Shown here piece after piece: positions 1 through 5,750 of a DNA stretch of 5,750 bases (within the stretch, counting starts at the first letter, position 1; each line of letters begins with the position of its first letter). Under the pieces are notes generated by a model, which made no database searches, was not told the DNA's origin, and saw only the letters and a list, made by a program, of their open reading frames with translations. Origin of the DNA: Chlorobiota bacterium (lineage in GTDB: Bacteria > Bacteroidota > Bacteroidia > Bacteroidales > B39-G9); contig DAOVJU010000250.1 in NCBI GenBank assembly GCA_030632095.1, positions 1 through 5,750 on the forward strand, in the 5' to 3' direction. The translations under genes and the position numbers were made by a program.

Positions 1-768
1 AATACCTCCATGAACAAATAAATTGTCATTTATTTTAATAAGTGTATTTTTTGATCTCAACCATTTACCCAATAAAAACTTTTCAGAATAATAGTCGTAG
101 TATAGTTTATATCTTTGGGTAAATAAGTAATTATACTTATCTGACAGATACCCGTTAAATTTTGTAAACTTCAGAAGTTCATGAGTCCCTAATACAAAAT
201 GTACTTTTCCTCCGGCTTTCTCAGCTTGTTGCTCTAGTTTGTATATGAACCACAAACATTCGGTTACATAATCGCCCCTGTCAAATATATCACCTGTAAA
301 TACTAAATGTCCATTACCCCATATCCAGTTTAAGTTTTCGTCAATAACGCTATTATAAAGCAGTAATTTAATCATTTCATAAAATTCACCATGAACATCG
401 CCTACTGCAAATATATTTTCAATATTATACCAATTAGCTTTATCAATTTTATTGTATTTGTGTAATATGTATTTGTTCGTATCAAAAACAAAACCTTTGA
501 AATGAAATGTATCGGCAGATGTTTTATCTTTTCTTCTTTCAACCCTGGTTTTTCCTTTTTTATTTGTATAATAATAATATGCAATTAACTTTCTTTTTCT
601 TTTCCAGATTATATAAGGTCCATCCTTATAATTTACTATATCAGCCGTATCTTTTTTTGATATTCTTCCATTTCCTTTATCAATAGCATTGATTATAATA
701 TTATTTGCTGATAAATAAAATGAAAGAAACAATATGAATAATTGTATATATATCGTTTTTGCAATCAT
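1..768 (-). CDS. Secreted calcineurin-like metallophosphoesterase (3' end outside window)
   Basis: Only the first 256 residues are in the window; the frame is still open at base 1. The protein starts with a signal peptide (residues 1 to about 20, hydrophobic core IQLFILFLSFYLS), so it should act in the periplasm or outside the cell. A basic N-terminal region with a DGPY motif (49-52) precedes the phosphoesterase core. The core shows the family blocks in order: GDVHGE (123-128), GDIFDRGD (159-166), LGTHE (193-197) and FVHGG (251-255). These normally bind the two metal ions that hydrolyse phosphate esters. The stretch between the second and third blocks and the GKWLRSKNT block (234-242) resemble bacterial PPP-type (Shewanella-like) serine/threonine phosphatases, as I recall that family. 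The third block is normally GNHE; here the metal-binding Asn is Thr195, which may impair catalysis. The ATG lies 18 bases after the kinase-like gene's stop, so the two are probably co-transcribed. The upstream sequence is A-rich without a Shine-Dalgarno. The fold is clear; substrate and activity are not. Confidence 0.88.
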   Translation of the reverse strand, partial: MIAKTIYIQLFILFLSFYLSANNIIINAIDKGNGRISKKDTADIVNYKDGPYIIWKRKRKLIAYYYYTNKKGKTRVERRKDKTSADTFHFKGFVFDTNKYILHKYNKIDKANWYNIENIFAVGDVHGEFYEMIKLLLYNSVIDENLNWIWGNGHLVFTGDIFDRGDYVTECLWFIYKLEQQAEKAGGKVHFVLGTHELLKFTKFNGYLSDKYNYLFTQRYKLYYDYYSEKFLLGKWLRSKNTLIKINDNLFVHGGI

Positions 769-786
769 GTTTTTTCAATTAATCTA

Positions 787-1854
787 TTAGTCTTGATTAT
801 CTACAATTTTGCGATCAATTAGTTTTAAAAAACGTTTTTTTGTTAAATTTCGCTTTTCTACAATGCTATAAAATACATCAAGATAATCTAAAATTATCAT
901 GGATTCGGAATATGACAAATACTGAAAATCAGTGATCAAATTATATATTTCCTCTTTCTTGCTTATGAAATATTTAAAAGCAATTTTCAATTCTTCATCA
1001 CTTCTTTCTAAGTTTTTCATTTTTCTCTTATTCCAGGGCTCATTTCCAACATATGCACCAATATTTGTATAAGGAGCATCAACTATTTCTGACCAGTCAA
1101 AATCATACGGAACCGGAATAATTCTATCGTATCTGTTTATATCTATAAATTTTATATTTTTTATTAAATCTATATCCCAATCGGTATTTCCAATCATAAA
1201 TTGATATAAGTATAAGATCGTAACATAGTTTAAATCGAGTTCATCCTTGGATATTTTCTGATTCTTAATTGTTTTTCCTCCATTTCTCAATGCCATCAAT
1301 TTTGAATTTTCAAGAAAGAATGCATAATTAATTGTAGTATCCTTGATTAAACCACTATTGATATAGTGTAATTGAGCTAGCCTGACATTATAGCTTTTCT
1401 CAGTCAATATATTATAAATTATATAAATTATATATTCTCTTAAAACATATATATCTGCAAGACAATGTGTAACCATTTTTATTTTTTCCTGATCATGAAA
1501 TAATGTTCCATTAATTTCACCCTTATAAAACTTTATCCTTAGAGGCGGGAACTCACAATGTTCACGTTTTAACCTGAAATTGCCTCTTGTACGCAATTTT
1601 ATATTTAGTTTTGTCTTCCCGCAATATTTATCATAATACCAGAGCTTCGCGTTATGAAATTCAGCGCTATCGCTTCTATCATTTAACAGACTGTCAAAAT
1701 TTGCTAATATATAAATATACAACAGATCATCTTTTTCAAAAAGTATTTGCTTTTTTGCATTAATAGCTGTTGAACCTGGTTTAATTTGACTTATGGCATA
1801 ATTGATATTTGCCATGTATAGTATAATAAGAGCTATATGAAAAATGTGGTTCAT
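787..1854 (-). CDS. Predicted secreted CotH-like / atypical kinase-fold protein
   Basis: From the ATG at 1854 this is a 355-residue protein with a signal peptide (hydrophobic 3-17, likely cut after NYA at 18-20). I recognise it as a conserved Bacteroidota secreted family without an established name. Visible blocks are RTRGNFR (88-94), FPPLRIKF (102-109), MVTHC (127-131), RNGG (190-193), IGNTDWDIDLIKN (221-233) and PVPYDFDWS (247-255). The RGN block followed by a basic PPLRIKF strand, then NxD...N and YDFD, parallels CotH-type and HipA-type atypical kinases, where the first Asp/Asn group is the catalytic loop and the second Asp binds metal. This suggests phosphotransfer to an envelope or secreted target. 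That is inference from motifs only. The start is uncertain: the frame stays open upstream, with ATGs at 1971 and 1959 and a TTG at 1992, adding up to 46 basic residues. I chose 1854 because it puts the signal peptide at the N-terminus. No type IX C-terminal domain is evident. It lies between the PorV-like and phosphoesterase genes, probably in one operon. Confidence 0.8.
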   Translation of the reverse strand: MNHIFHIALIILYMANINYAISQIKPGSTAINAKKQILFEKDDLLYIYILANFDSLLNDRSDSAEFHNAKLWYYDKYCGKTKLNIKLRTRGNFRLKREHCEFPPLRIKFYKGEINGTLFHDQEKIKMVTHCLADIYVLREYIIYIIYNILTEKSYNVRLAQLHYINSGLIKDTTINYAFFLENSKLMALRNGGKTIKNQKISKDELDLNYVTILYLYQFMIGNTDWDIDLIKNIKFIDINRYDRIIPVPYDFDWSEIVDAPYTNIGAYVGNEPWNKRKMKNLERSDEELKIAFKYFISKKEEIYNLITDFQYLSYSESMIILDYLDVFYSIVEKRNLTKKRFLKLIDRKIVDNQD

Positions 1855-2004
1855 CCTGATATTAAATAGTTTTTTGGAAGAATGGAATATTGGAATATTG
1901 CGATATTTCCACCATCTTACTAAAGATTTAATCTTTACAATGTCATTTGAAAGTATCATTCCAAACCCCATTTTTCTTTTTCTTTTGTGCAAATAAAAAT
2001 TCTT

Positions 2005-3189
2005 TTAATCTACAAAACGTAATTTAAAATCAGGGATGCTCGTAACATATCCCAGATTAAAACGCATATATTCATTTGAATAACCTGGTATTTTTGCATA
2101 ATCGAAATAAAAACCATAAAAACCTGCTCTTATTCCAAGTGTAAAAAAACTATCTTCCCCTTTTGTTTCACTCTCGTAAACACCTCCAATTCTAAGTGCC
2201 ATCTGAAAAATGTTATCATAAGTTAATCTAAGTTCCATTCCAAATTTATGTACATATTCACTTATCTCCTCATTAAACCCATCAGGAGCATCATAAAAAG
2301 ACTGAAAAACCCCCTTTACAAAGCTAACATCGGGATCTTTGCCATTTACAATAATTCGTTCCCCACCTGGTGAATATATAACTTGTGGGGGTGATGGAAC
2401 TAAAAGTTTCTCAATCTGATAGGCAAGCATTATATTCAAATTGCTTTTATTTATCGTCTGGCTTTGGTATTTAAGTAAATTACCAAAATGTAATTTAGTA
2501 GGTAAAAAAGCTTTTGGATAATCTTCATGAATTATTGAATCAACCCGTGAACCAATGTTTGAAATATATAATCCACATTCACAATCAAATTGATTTTTAA
2601 AAATTGTAAAGGGCTTATTGTAGTCTATGCCCAAATCTAAAGAAAAAATATTATTTTCCGCAATAAGCACAGGATCTTTACCTAAAATGCCGGTAGCTGT
2701 TACCGGTCTGAAAAAATTGATCCCAATACCCCATGACAGGTTTTTGTTAACACTACGTCCATAAGTAAAGCTTTGAGTGCTTATACTAAAGATGTACATT
2801 GTCTTTATGGTCAATTGATTATATATTTCATTAAACGTTTCATGGTATCGTATATAATCAGAATGAAATGCAAAATAATTTTTTGGATGATTTGAGAAAA
2901 TAATATTTGCATCAAATAGTACTAAATTATCCAAAAGCAAAGGGCCAGTAAAAAAGAAACCCCTGTTGATATTTCGATTTGCCAGCATTGCAGGATTTCC
3001 ATTTAAGGAAGTTTGTGAATAATATGAACCTGAAACTGAAGTTATTTGTCCAAAGCCATAAGATTGTGCATTATATTTTTCATCAATAGTTGGAAATATG
3101 ACCGGAATTGGATTATATGTTTGAGAATTAATAGTAAATGTGAAGCTAATTAATTGAACAAAAATTAATATGTAAAATAATACGCGCAC
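2005..3189 (-). CDS. PorV-family outer-membrane beta-barrel protein (type IX secretion-like paralogue)
   Basis: 394 residues, about the usual PorV length (close to 390). A signal peptide covers residues 1-22, with likely cleavage at INS|Q, so the mature protein should be an outer-membrane barrel. Family signatures are SLNGNPAML (61-69), the strand ending YISNIG (208-213), KLLVPSPP (261-268), the GKDPDVSFVKGVFQSFYDAPDGF block (283-305) and FFTLGIRAGFYGFYFDYA (348-365). All match my knowledge of PorV (LptO), which receives cargo from the type IX translocon and carries it to the PorU sortase complex. No porU lies next to it in this window. The neighbours are a kinase-like and a phosphoesterase gene, so it may be a PorV paralogue rather than the core component, and I give no symbol. 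The start is a GTG; no in-frame ATG occurs until residue 68, inside conserved barrel sequence. AAGAGGA sits just upstream (3198 to 3192), a Shine-Dalgarno-like stretch with short spacing. Two cysteines (203, 205) lie in one strand. The family call is firm; the specific role is not. Confidence 0.9.
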   Translation of the reverse strand: MRVLFYILIFVQLISFTFTINSQTYNPIPVIFPTIDEKYNAQSYGFGQITSVSGSYYSQTSLNGNPAMLANRNINRGFFFTGPLLLDNLVLFDANIIFSNHPKNYFAFHSDYIRYHETFNEIYNQLTIKTMYIFSISTQSFTYGRSVNKNLSWGIGINFFRPVTATGILGKDPVLIAENNIFSLDLGIDYNKPFTIFKNQFDCECGLYISNIGSRVDSIIHEDYPKAFLPTKLHFGNLLKYQSQTINKSNLNIMLAYQIEKLLVPSPPQVIYSPGGERIIVNGKDPDVSFVKGVFQSFYDAPDGFNEEISEYVHKFGMELRLTYDNIFQMALRIGGVYESETKGEDSFFTLGIRAGFYGFYFDYAKIPGYSNEYMRFNLGYVTSIPDFKLRFVD

Positions 3190-3256
3190 AGTCCTCTTAT
3201 TAATATTATACTTACGAATGTTGTATTATCAATACATTCATTAAACTTGAAAATAG

Positions 3257-3264
3257 CAAAAGTA
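3257..3264 (-). promoter_or_regulatory. Candidate -7 box for the PorV-like operon
   Basis: Read on the minus strand, this is TACTTTTG, a full match to the Bacteroidota -7 consensus TAnnTTTG. It lies in the 140-base gap upstream of the PorV-like gene, with a predicted leader of about 60 bases. No TTTG is present at the expected -33 distance; the nearest candidate is a TTTC that is about five bases too close. The call therefore rests on the -7 box alone. Confidence 0.35.
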
Positions 3265-3329
3265 CAATTTCTTTCTATGAAACATAATACATATGGTATT
3301 CAGAGAATAAGTGCGGATCTACTTTTAAA

Positions 3330-3926
3330 TTAAGATGAGTTTTTTCTAATCAAAAGTAATGATTGCTTAACTCCAATTACAATTAAAGCAATATATACTA
3401 AAGCCAGAAAAAGGTTAATCAGTAATAAAGAGAGATGTTCCTTTCGGCTAACATCCTTTATTTCGATCTTATAGGAAATATCAGCAAACTCGTTTATTTT
3501 ATCAATTAATGAATCGCTCTGGTGATTAAATATTTTATTTACAGAATCTATTTGATTTTCATTTTTTAAAAGTTTATTTGAATACAGAGTGTTAATTGAA
3601 TCTGCTGATTCAATGTCAAGAAGTGTATCATTAAATATCTTATTAATCTCTTCATTCAGTTCATAAGATTGCTGGATGAATTCATTTAAAAGGTTCTTAG
3701 ATGCAAACATTAATTTTTGTACTGCATTTATTTCATCTTTAATTATTTCACCAGATCGTATTATCATATTTCTACCCGCAGCAGATTCTTTAATCATTCT
3801 ATTGCTAATAATAATACTTGTGCTTAATTTTTCAATTTTAAAGAGTGGGAATAAAATTGATAAGACCAGTAAAACAATTCCGCTTAAATACTTGATTTTA
3901 GAGAATGATGAGTAATTATTTTCCAT
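3330..3926 (-). CDS. Two-helix membrane protein with a helical extracytoplasmic segment, function unknown
   Basis: 198 residues; I do not recognise the family. A short N-terminal tail is followed by a transmembrane helix (about 12-30). Next come some 130 residues rich in E, K, N, S and I/L with heptad-like spacing, predicted helical or coiled-coil (about 38-158). A second transmembrane helix follows (about 165-186), with a basic tail ending RKNSS. The positive charges at both ends (K10, K12; K187, R194, K195) favour both termini in the cytoplasm and the helical part outside the membrane. The architecture resembles the input half of bacterial chemoreceptors and sensor kinases, but there is no HAMP, kinase or signalling domain. 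It contains no cysteine. The ATG at 3926 is the only start that keeps the first helix. It ends 140 bases upstream of the PorV-like GTG on the same strand, and a candidate promoter lies in that gap, so it may not belong to the same transcript. The gene is real by length and composition. Confidence 0.75.
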   Translation of the reverse strand: MENNYSSFSKIKYLSGIVLLVLSILFPLFKIEKLSTSIIISNRMIKESAAGRNMIIRSGEIIKDEINAVQKLMFASKNLLNEFIQQSYELNEEINKIFNDTLLDIESADSINTLYSNKLLKNENQIDSVNKIFNHQSDSLIDKINEFADISYKIEIKDVSRKEHLSLLLINLFLALVYIALIVIGVKQSLLLIRKNSS

Positions 3927-4131
3927 ATTTGAATGCTAACAGATTAATACAATAATATATAGTAAAATTAAATAAATTTATTGAATACTAATAACTTACA
4001 ATAAAGAATAAAAACTTATTTCAAATATGAATAAGAAATAAACATATAAAATAATATAAAAAATGAATACCGAAATGAATTTGTAAAGCAATTATAATAT
4101 TTTACATTTGGTGGCATAAAAATAAATTTTC
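3927..4131. other. Divergent intergenic region
   Basis: This 205-base, very AT-rich spacer separates the divergent membrane-protein and MFS genes. It holds the MFS promoter at its right end. On the minus strand, upstream of 3926, the best -7-like sequence I see is TATTATTG, one mismatch from consensus and without a -33 TTTG. I see no hairpin, RNA gene or repeat in it. Confidence 0.6.
4080..4110 (+). promoter_or_regulatory. Bacteroidota housekeeping promoter for the MFS gene
   Basis: TTTG at 4080-4083 and TACATTTG at 4103-4110 are separated by 19 bases. This matches the known Bacteroidota sigma factor consensus, TTTG at about -33 and TAnnTTTG at about -7, with the preferred spacing. Transcription should start around 4116-4118, leaving a very short untranslated leader of about 15 bases before the ATG at 4132. 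That leaves no room for a riboswitch or attenuator. Confidence 0.7.
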
Positions 4132-5505
4132 ATGGAAAAAATAAAGAAGTTATTAAGTGAATCAAAAGCAGCCCGATGGACTGTTTTAATGATTGTTAGC
4201 TTTACAATGGCTGTTAACTATTATTTTTATGATGCTGTTTCTCCTTTAAAAGAATTATTAACAGAACATCTTGGATTTTCATCTTCTGATTATGGAATAT
4301 TTATTTCAGCTTATTCTTTTCCGAATGTTTTTCTGGCAATGGCAGTTTTAGGCGGAATAATATGCGACAAACTTGGCATAAGAATAACCGGCTTTAGCTT
4401 TGTTTTTATAATGCTTGTTGGATCATTAATTACTGCATATGGATCTACAACATACTATATTGAAGGTGGTTTAGGTAATTCATTCATGAATTCATTTTTA
4501 CCAAATTATTCACCATCATTAAAAATGATGTCTTTAGGCTTTTTCATTTTTGGTTTGGGCGCTGAAACAAGTATTGTTGTAATTACAAAAATTATAGTTA
4601 AATGGTTTAAAGGTAAAGAGCTAGCATTAGCAATGGGTATTAATCTGGCAATTGCAAGACTTGGATCTGCTTTATCATTAAATGTAACGCCAAATATGGT
4701 TGAGCCAAGCTGGACTAAACCATTATGGTTTAGTGCTTTTCTTTTAGCATTGGGCCTGTTATCATTTATAATTTATATGATGTATGATATTAAAGTTGAT
4801 AAAGAAAAAAACTTAAACACTGAAAAAGAGGACCCATTTAGTTTTGCAGATATTTTAAAACTTTTAAAAAATCCATCTTTTATTTACATTGCACTATTAT
4901 GTGTTACTTTCTATTCGGCTGTTTTCCCGTTCATAAAATATGCTCCTGATTTACTCAGAAATAAATTTGATTTACCATTAGCTAAAAGTAGTAACATTAC
5001 TTCTATGGTTTTTTATGGAACAATTTTGTTTACTCCACTATTTGGATGGTTTACAGATAAAAAAGGGAAAAGCGCTTCGTTAATGATTTATGGATCATTA
5101 ATACTTATAATTGTTCATCTGACTTTTTCTTTGACTTCAATAACTCCTTATATTCCAATGTTTTTACTAGGTATTGCTTTCTCTCTTATTCCTGCTGCAA
5201 TGTGGCCTTCTGTTACAAAGATAGTGGATGAAAACAGGCTTGGTACTGCTTATGGATTAATGTTCTCAATTCAGAATTTAGGCCTTTGGGCATTTCCAAT
5301 ATTAATAGGAACAGTACTTGACAGGTCAAATCCGGGTGTAGCTGAGAATATTGCTAAGGGCGGAAATGCAGTTTACGACTATACAAATCCTGTTCTAATG
5401 CTTTCTGTATTAGGTGTTTTTGGGTTTATCTTTGCACTTCTTTTAAAACGTGCTGATAAAACTTCAGGATTTGGATTAGAATTGCCTAATAAACAGGATG
5501 AATAA
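4132..5505 (+). CDS. MFS transporter of the MFSD1-like (dipeptide transporter) family
   Basis: 457 residues with about 12 hydrophobic segments, an inner-membrane major facilitator. The MFS motif A is visible in both halves: GGIICDKLGIR (74-84) and a degenerate copy GWFTDKKGK (305-313). The central cytoplasmic loop spans about 220-245, and an extracytoplasmic loop lies at about 105-130. The sequence lines up well with animal MFSD1, as I remember it: FIFGLGAE (138-145), WFKGKELALAMGI (158-170), ARLGS (175-179), FYSAVFPF (260-267) and AAMWPS (355-360). Mouse MFSD1 is a lysosomal dipeptide transporter in which, from memory, Glu150 and Arg181 contact the substrate. Here Glu145 and Arg176 sit in the same motifs with the same 31-residue spacing. 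Dipeptide transport is therefore plausible, though bacterial members may differ. The ATG start is preceded by an A/T-rich leader without a Shine-Dalgarno and by a strong promoter (4080-4110). The gene diverges from the minus-strand cluster and appears monocistronic within this window. Confidence 0.93.
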   Translation: MEKIKKLLSESKAARWTVLMIVSFTMAVNYYFYDAVSPLKELLTEHLGFSSSDYGIFISAYSFPNVFLAMAVLGGIICDKLGIRITGFSFVFIMLVGSLITAYGSTTYYIEGGLGNSFMNSFLPNYSPSLKMMSLGFFIFGLGAETSIVVITKIIVKWFKGKELALAMGINLAIARLGSALSLNVTPNMVEPSWTKPLWFSAFLLALGLLSFIIYMMYDIKVDKEKNLNTEKEDPFSFADILKLLKNPSFIYIALLCVTFYSAVFPFIKYAPDLLRNKFDLPLAKSSNITSMVFYGTILFTPLFGWFTDKKGKSASLMIYGSLILIIVHLTFSLTSITPYIPMFLLGIAFSLIPAAMWPSVTKIVDENRLGTAYGLMFSIQNLGLWAFPILIGTVLDRSNPGVAENIAKGGNAVYDYTNPVLMLSVLGVFGFIFALLLKRADKTSGFGLELPNKQDE

Positions 5506-5507
5506 AA

Positions 5508-5553
5508 GTACTTAGAGTATTTAAAGTACTTTTAAATACTTAGAGTGCTAAAT
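5508..5553. repeat. Degenerate 9-bp tandem repeat (about five units)
   Basis: Starting three bases after the MFS stop, the sequence reads as consecutive units GTACTTAGA, GTATTTAAA, GTACTTTTAA, ATACTTAGA and GTGCTAAAT, with consensus GTACTTARA. Because the units are near-palindromic, 5516-5540 also forms a 10-bp inverted repeat (AGTATTTAAA and TTTAAATACT around GTACT). That could be a weak hairpin at the end of the MFS transcript. The arms are almost all A/T and no T-tract follows, so I do not call it a terminator. Confidence 0.6.
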
Positions 5554-5690
5554 TCCAGTAAAACATTGCAATTCTTGAGTTTTTATTTCGTATCAATTGC
5601 TTAATGAATTACTCTTATTGCAACAACATTCAATTTTTTGAATATGTAATATTCTATATTATCCATCTTTCTGTAACTTTAAGTACTTTT

Positions 5691-5708
5691 TCCCGAAAGC
5701 TTTCGGGA
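5691..5708. repeat. 18-bp perfect palindrome with REP-like character
   Basis: TCCCGAAAGC followed by TTTCGGGA is a perfect palindrome and the most GC-rich stretch of an otherwise A/T-rich spacer. The decamer TTTAAGTACT occurs on both sides (5678-5687 and 5718-5727). It could be an intergenic repeat or a transcript-end hairpin. The T-run lies on its left, and on the right only a short TTTT occurs nine bases further on, so a rho-independent terminator for the plus strand is not well supported. Confidence 0.6.
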
Positions 5709-5750
5709 TTAGCTCATTTTAAGTACTGATTGTTTAATTAATTTGAATTA

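Larger units (their letters stand above)
5506..5750. other. Gene-free right end
   Basis: These 245 bases after the MFS stop have no credible open frame on either strand. They contain the 9-bp tandem repeat and the 18-bp palindrome described separately, and the AGTACT hexamer four times (5508 region, 5525, 5682, 5722). I see no tRNA or other RNA gene. The region probably continues towards a gene outside the window. Confidence 0.55.

Noticed and set aside
402..584. Minus-strand open frame of 60 codons
   Set aside because: It lies entirely inside the phosphoesterase gene in another frame on the same strand. Its translation is low-complexity I/K-rich, whereas the overlapping frame carries recognisable catalytic motifs.
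1883..1910. Tandem TGGAATAT repeat with an imperfect inverted partner
   Set aside because: There are only two copies and the inverted arm needs a bulge. It may also be coding sequence if the kinase-like gene starts upstream of 1854.
3676..3915. Plus-strand open frame of 79 codons with hydrophobic stretches
   Set aside because: It is antisense to the two-helix membrane protein. Its hydrophobicity mirrors the composition of the opposite strand, and it has no promoter or ribosome-binding signal.
5516..5540. Possible rho-independent terminator of the MFS gene
   Set aside because: The 10-bp inverted repeat has almost entirely A/T arms and no T-tract after it. It is better explained as a by-product of the near-palindromic 9-bp tandem repeat.
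5628..5643. Short inverted repeat ATTCAA-TTTT-TTGAAT
   Set aside because: Six-base A/T-rich arms are expected by chance in DNA of this composition, and nothing else marks the site.

Overview
The window is AT-rich (roughly 30% GC by eye). It looks like chromosomal DNA from a member of the Bacteroidota. Three things point that way: a PorV-family outer-membrane protein (a type IX secretion component confined to that phylum), a near-perfect Bacteroidota housekeeping promoter (TTTG-N19-TACATTTG, 4080-4110), and genes mostly without Shine-Dalgarno sequences. I cannot place it below phylum level.

Layout: four genes run on the minus strand and one on the plus strand. In minus-strand order they are a small two-helix membrane protein with a long helical extracytoplasmic segment (3926 to 3330), a PorV-like outer-membrane barrel (3189 to 2005), a secreted protein with a CotH-like kinase-type catalytic signature (1854 to 787, possibly starting further upstream), and a secreted calcineurin-like phosphoesterase that runs off the left edge (768 to 1). 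The last three are close together and probably form one transcript. Diverging from them across a 205-base AT-rich intergenic region is an MFS transporter (4132-5505) that closely resembles the MFSD1 dipeptide transporter family. The right end (5506-5750) has no gene. It holds a degenerate 9-bp tandem repeat and an 18-bp perfect palindrome.

How the genes may work together (inference): the three-gene minus-strand cluster places a predicted extracytoplasmic kinase-fold protein next to a predicted extracytoplasmic phosphoesterase, behind a PorV paralogue. This suggests a cell-envelope phosphorylation/dephosphorylation pair that may be tied to outer-membrane export. The phosphoesterase has GTHE where the family has the metal-binding GNHE, so it may be weakened, inactive or specialised. 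The transporter probably moves dipeptides or similar small molecules and shows no clear functional link to the cluster.
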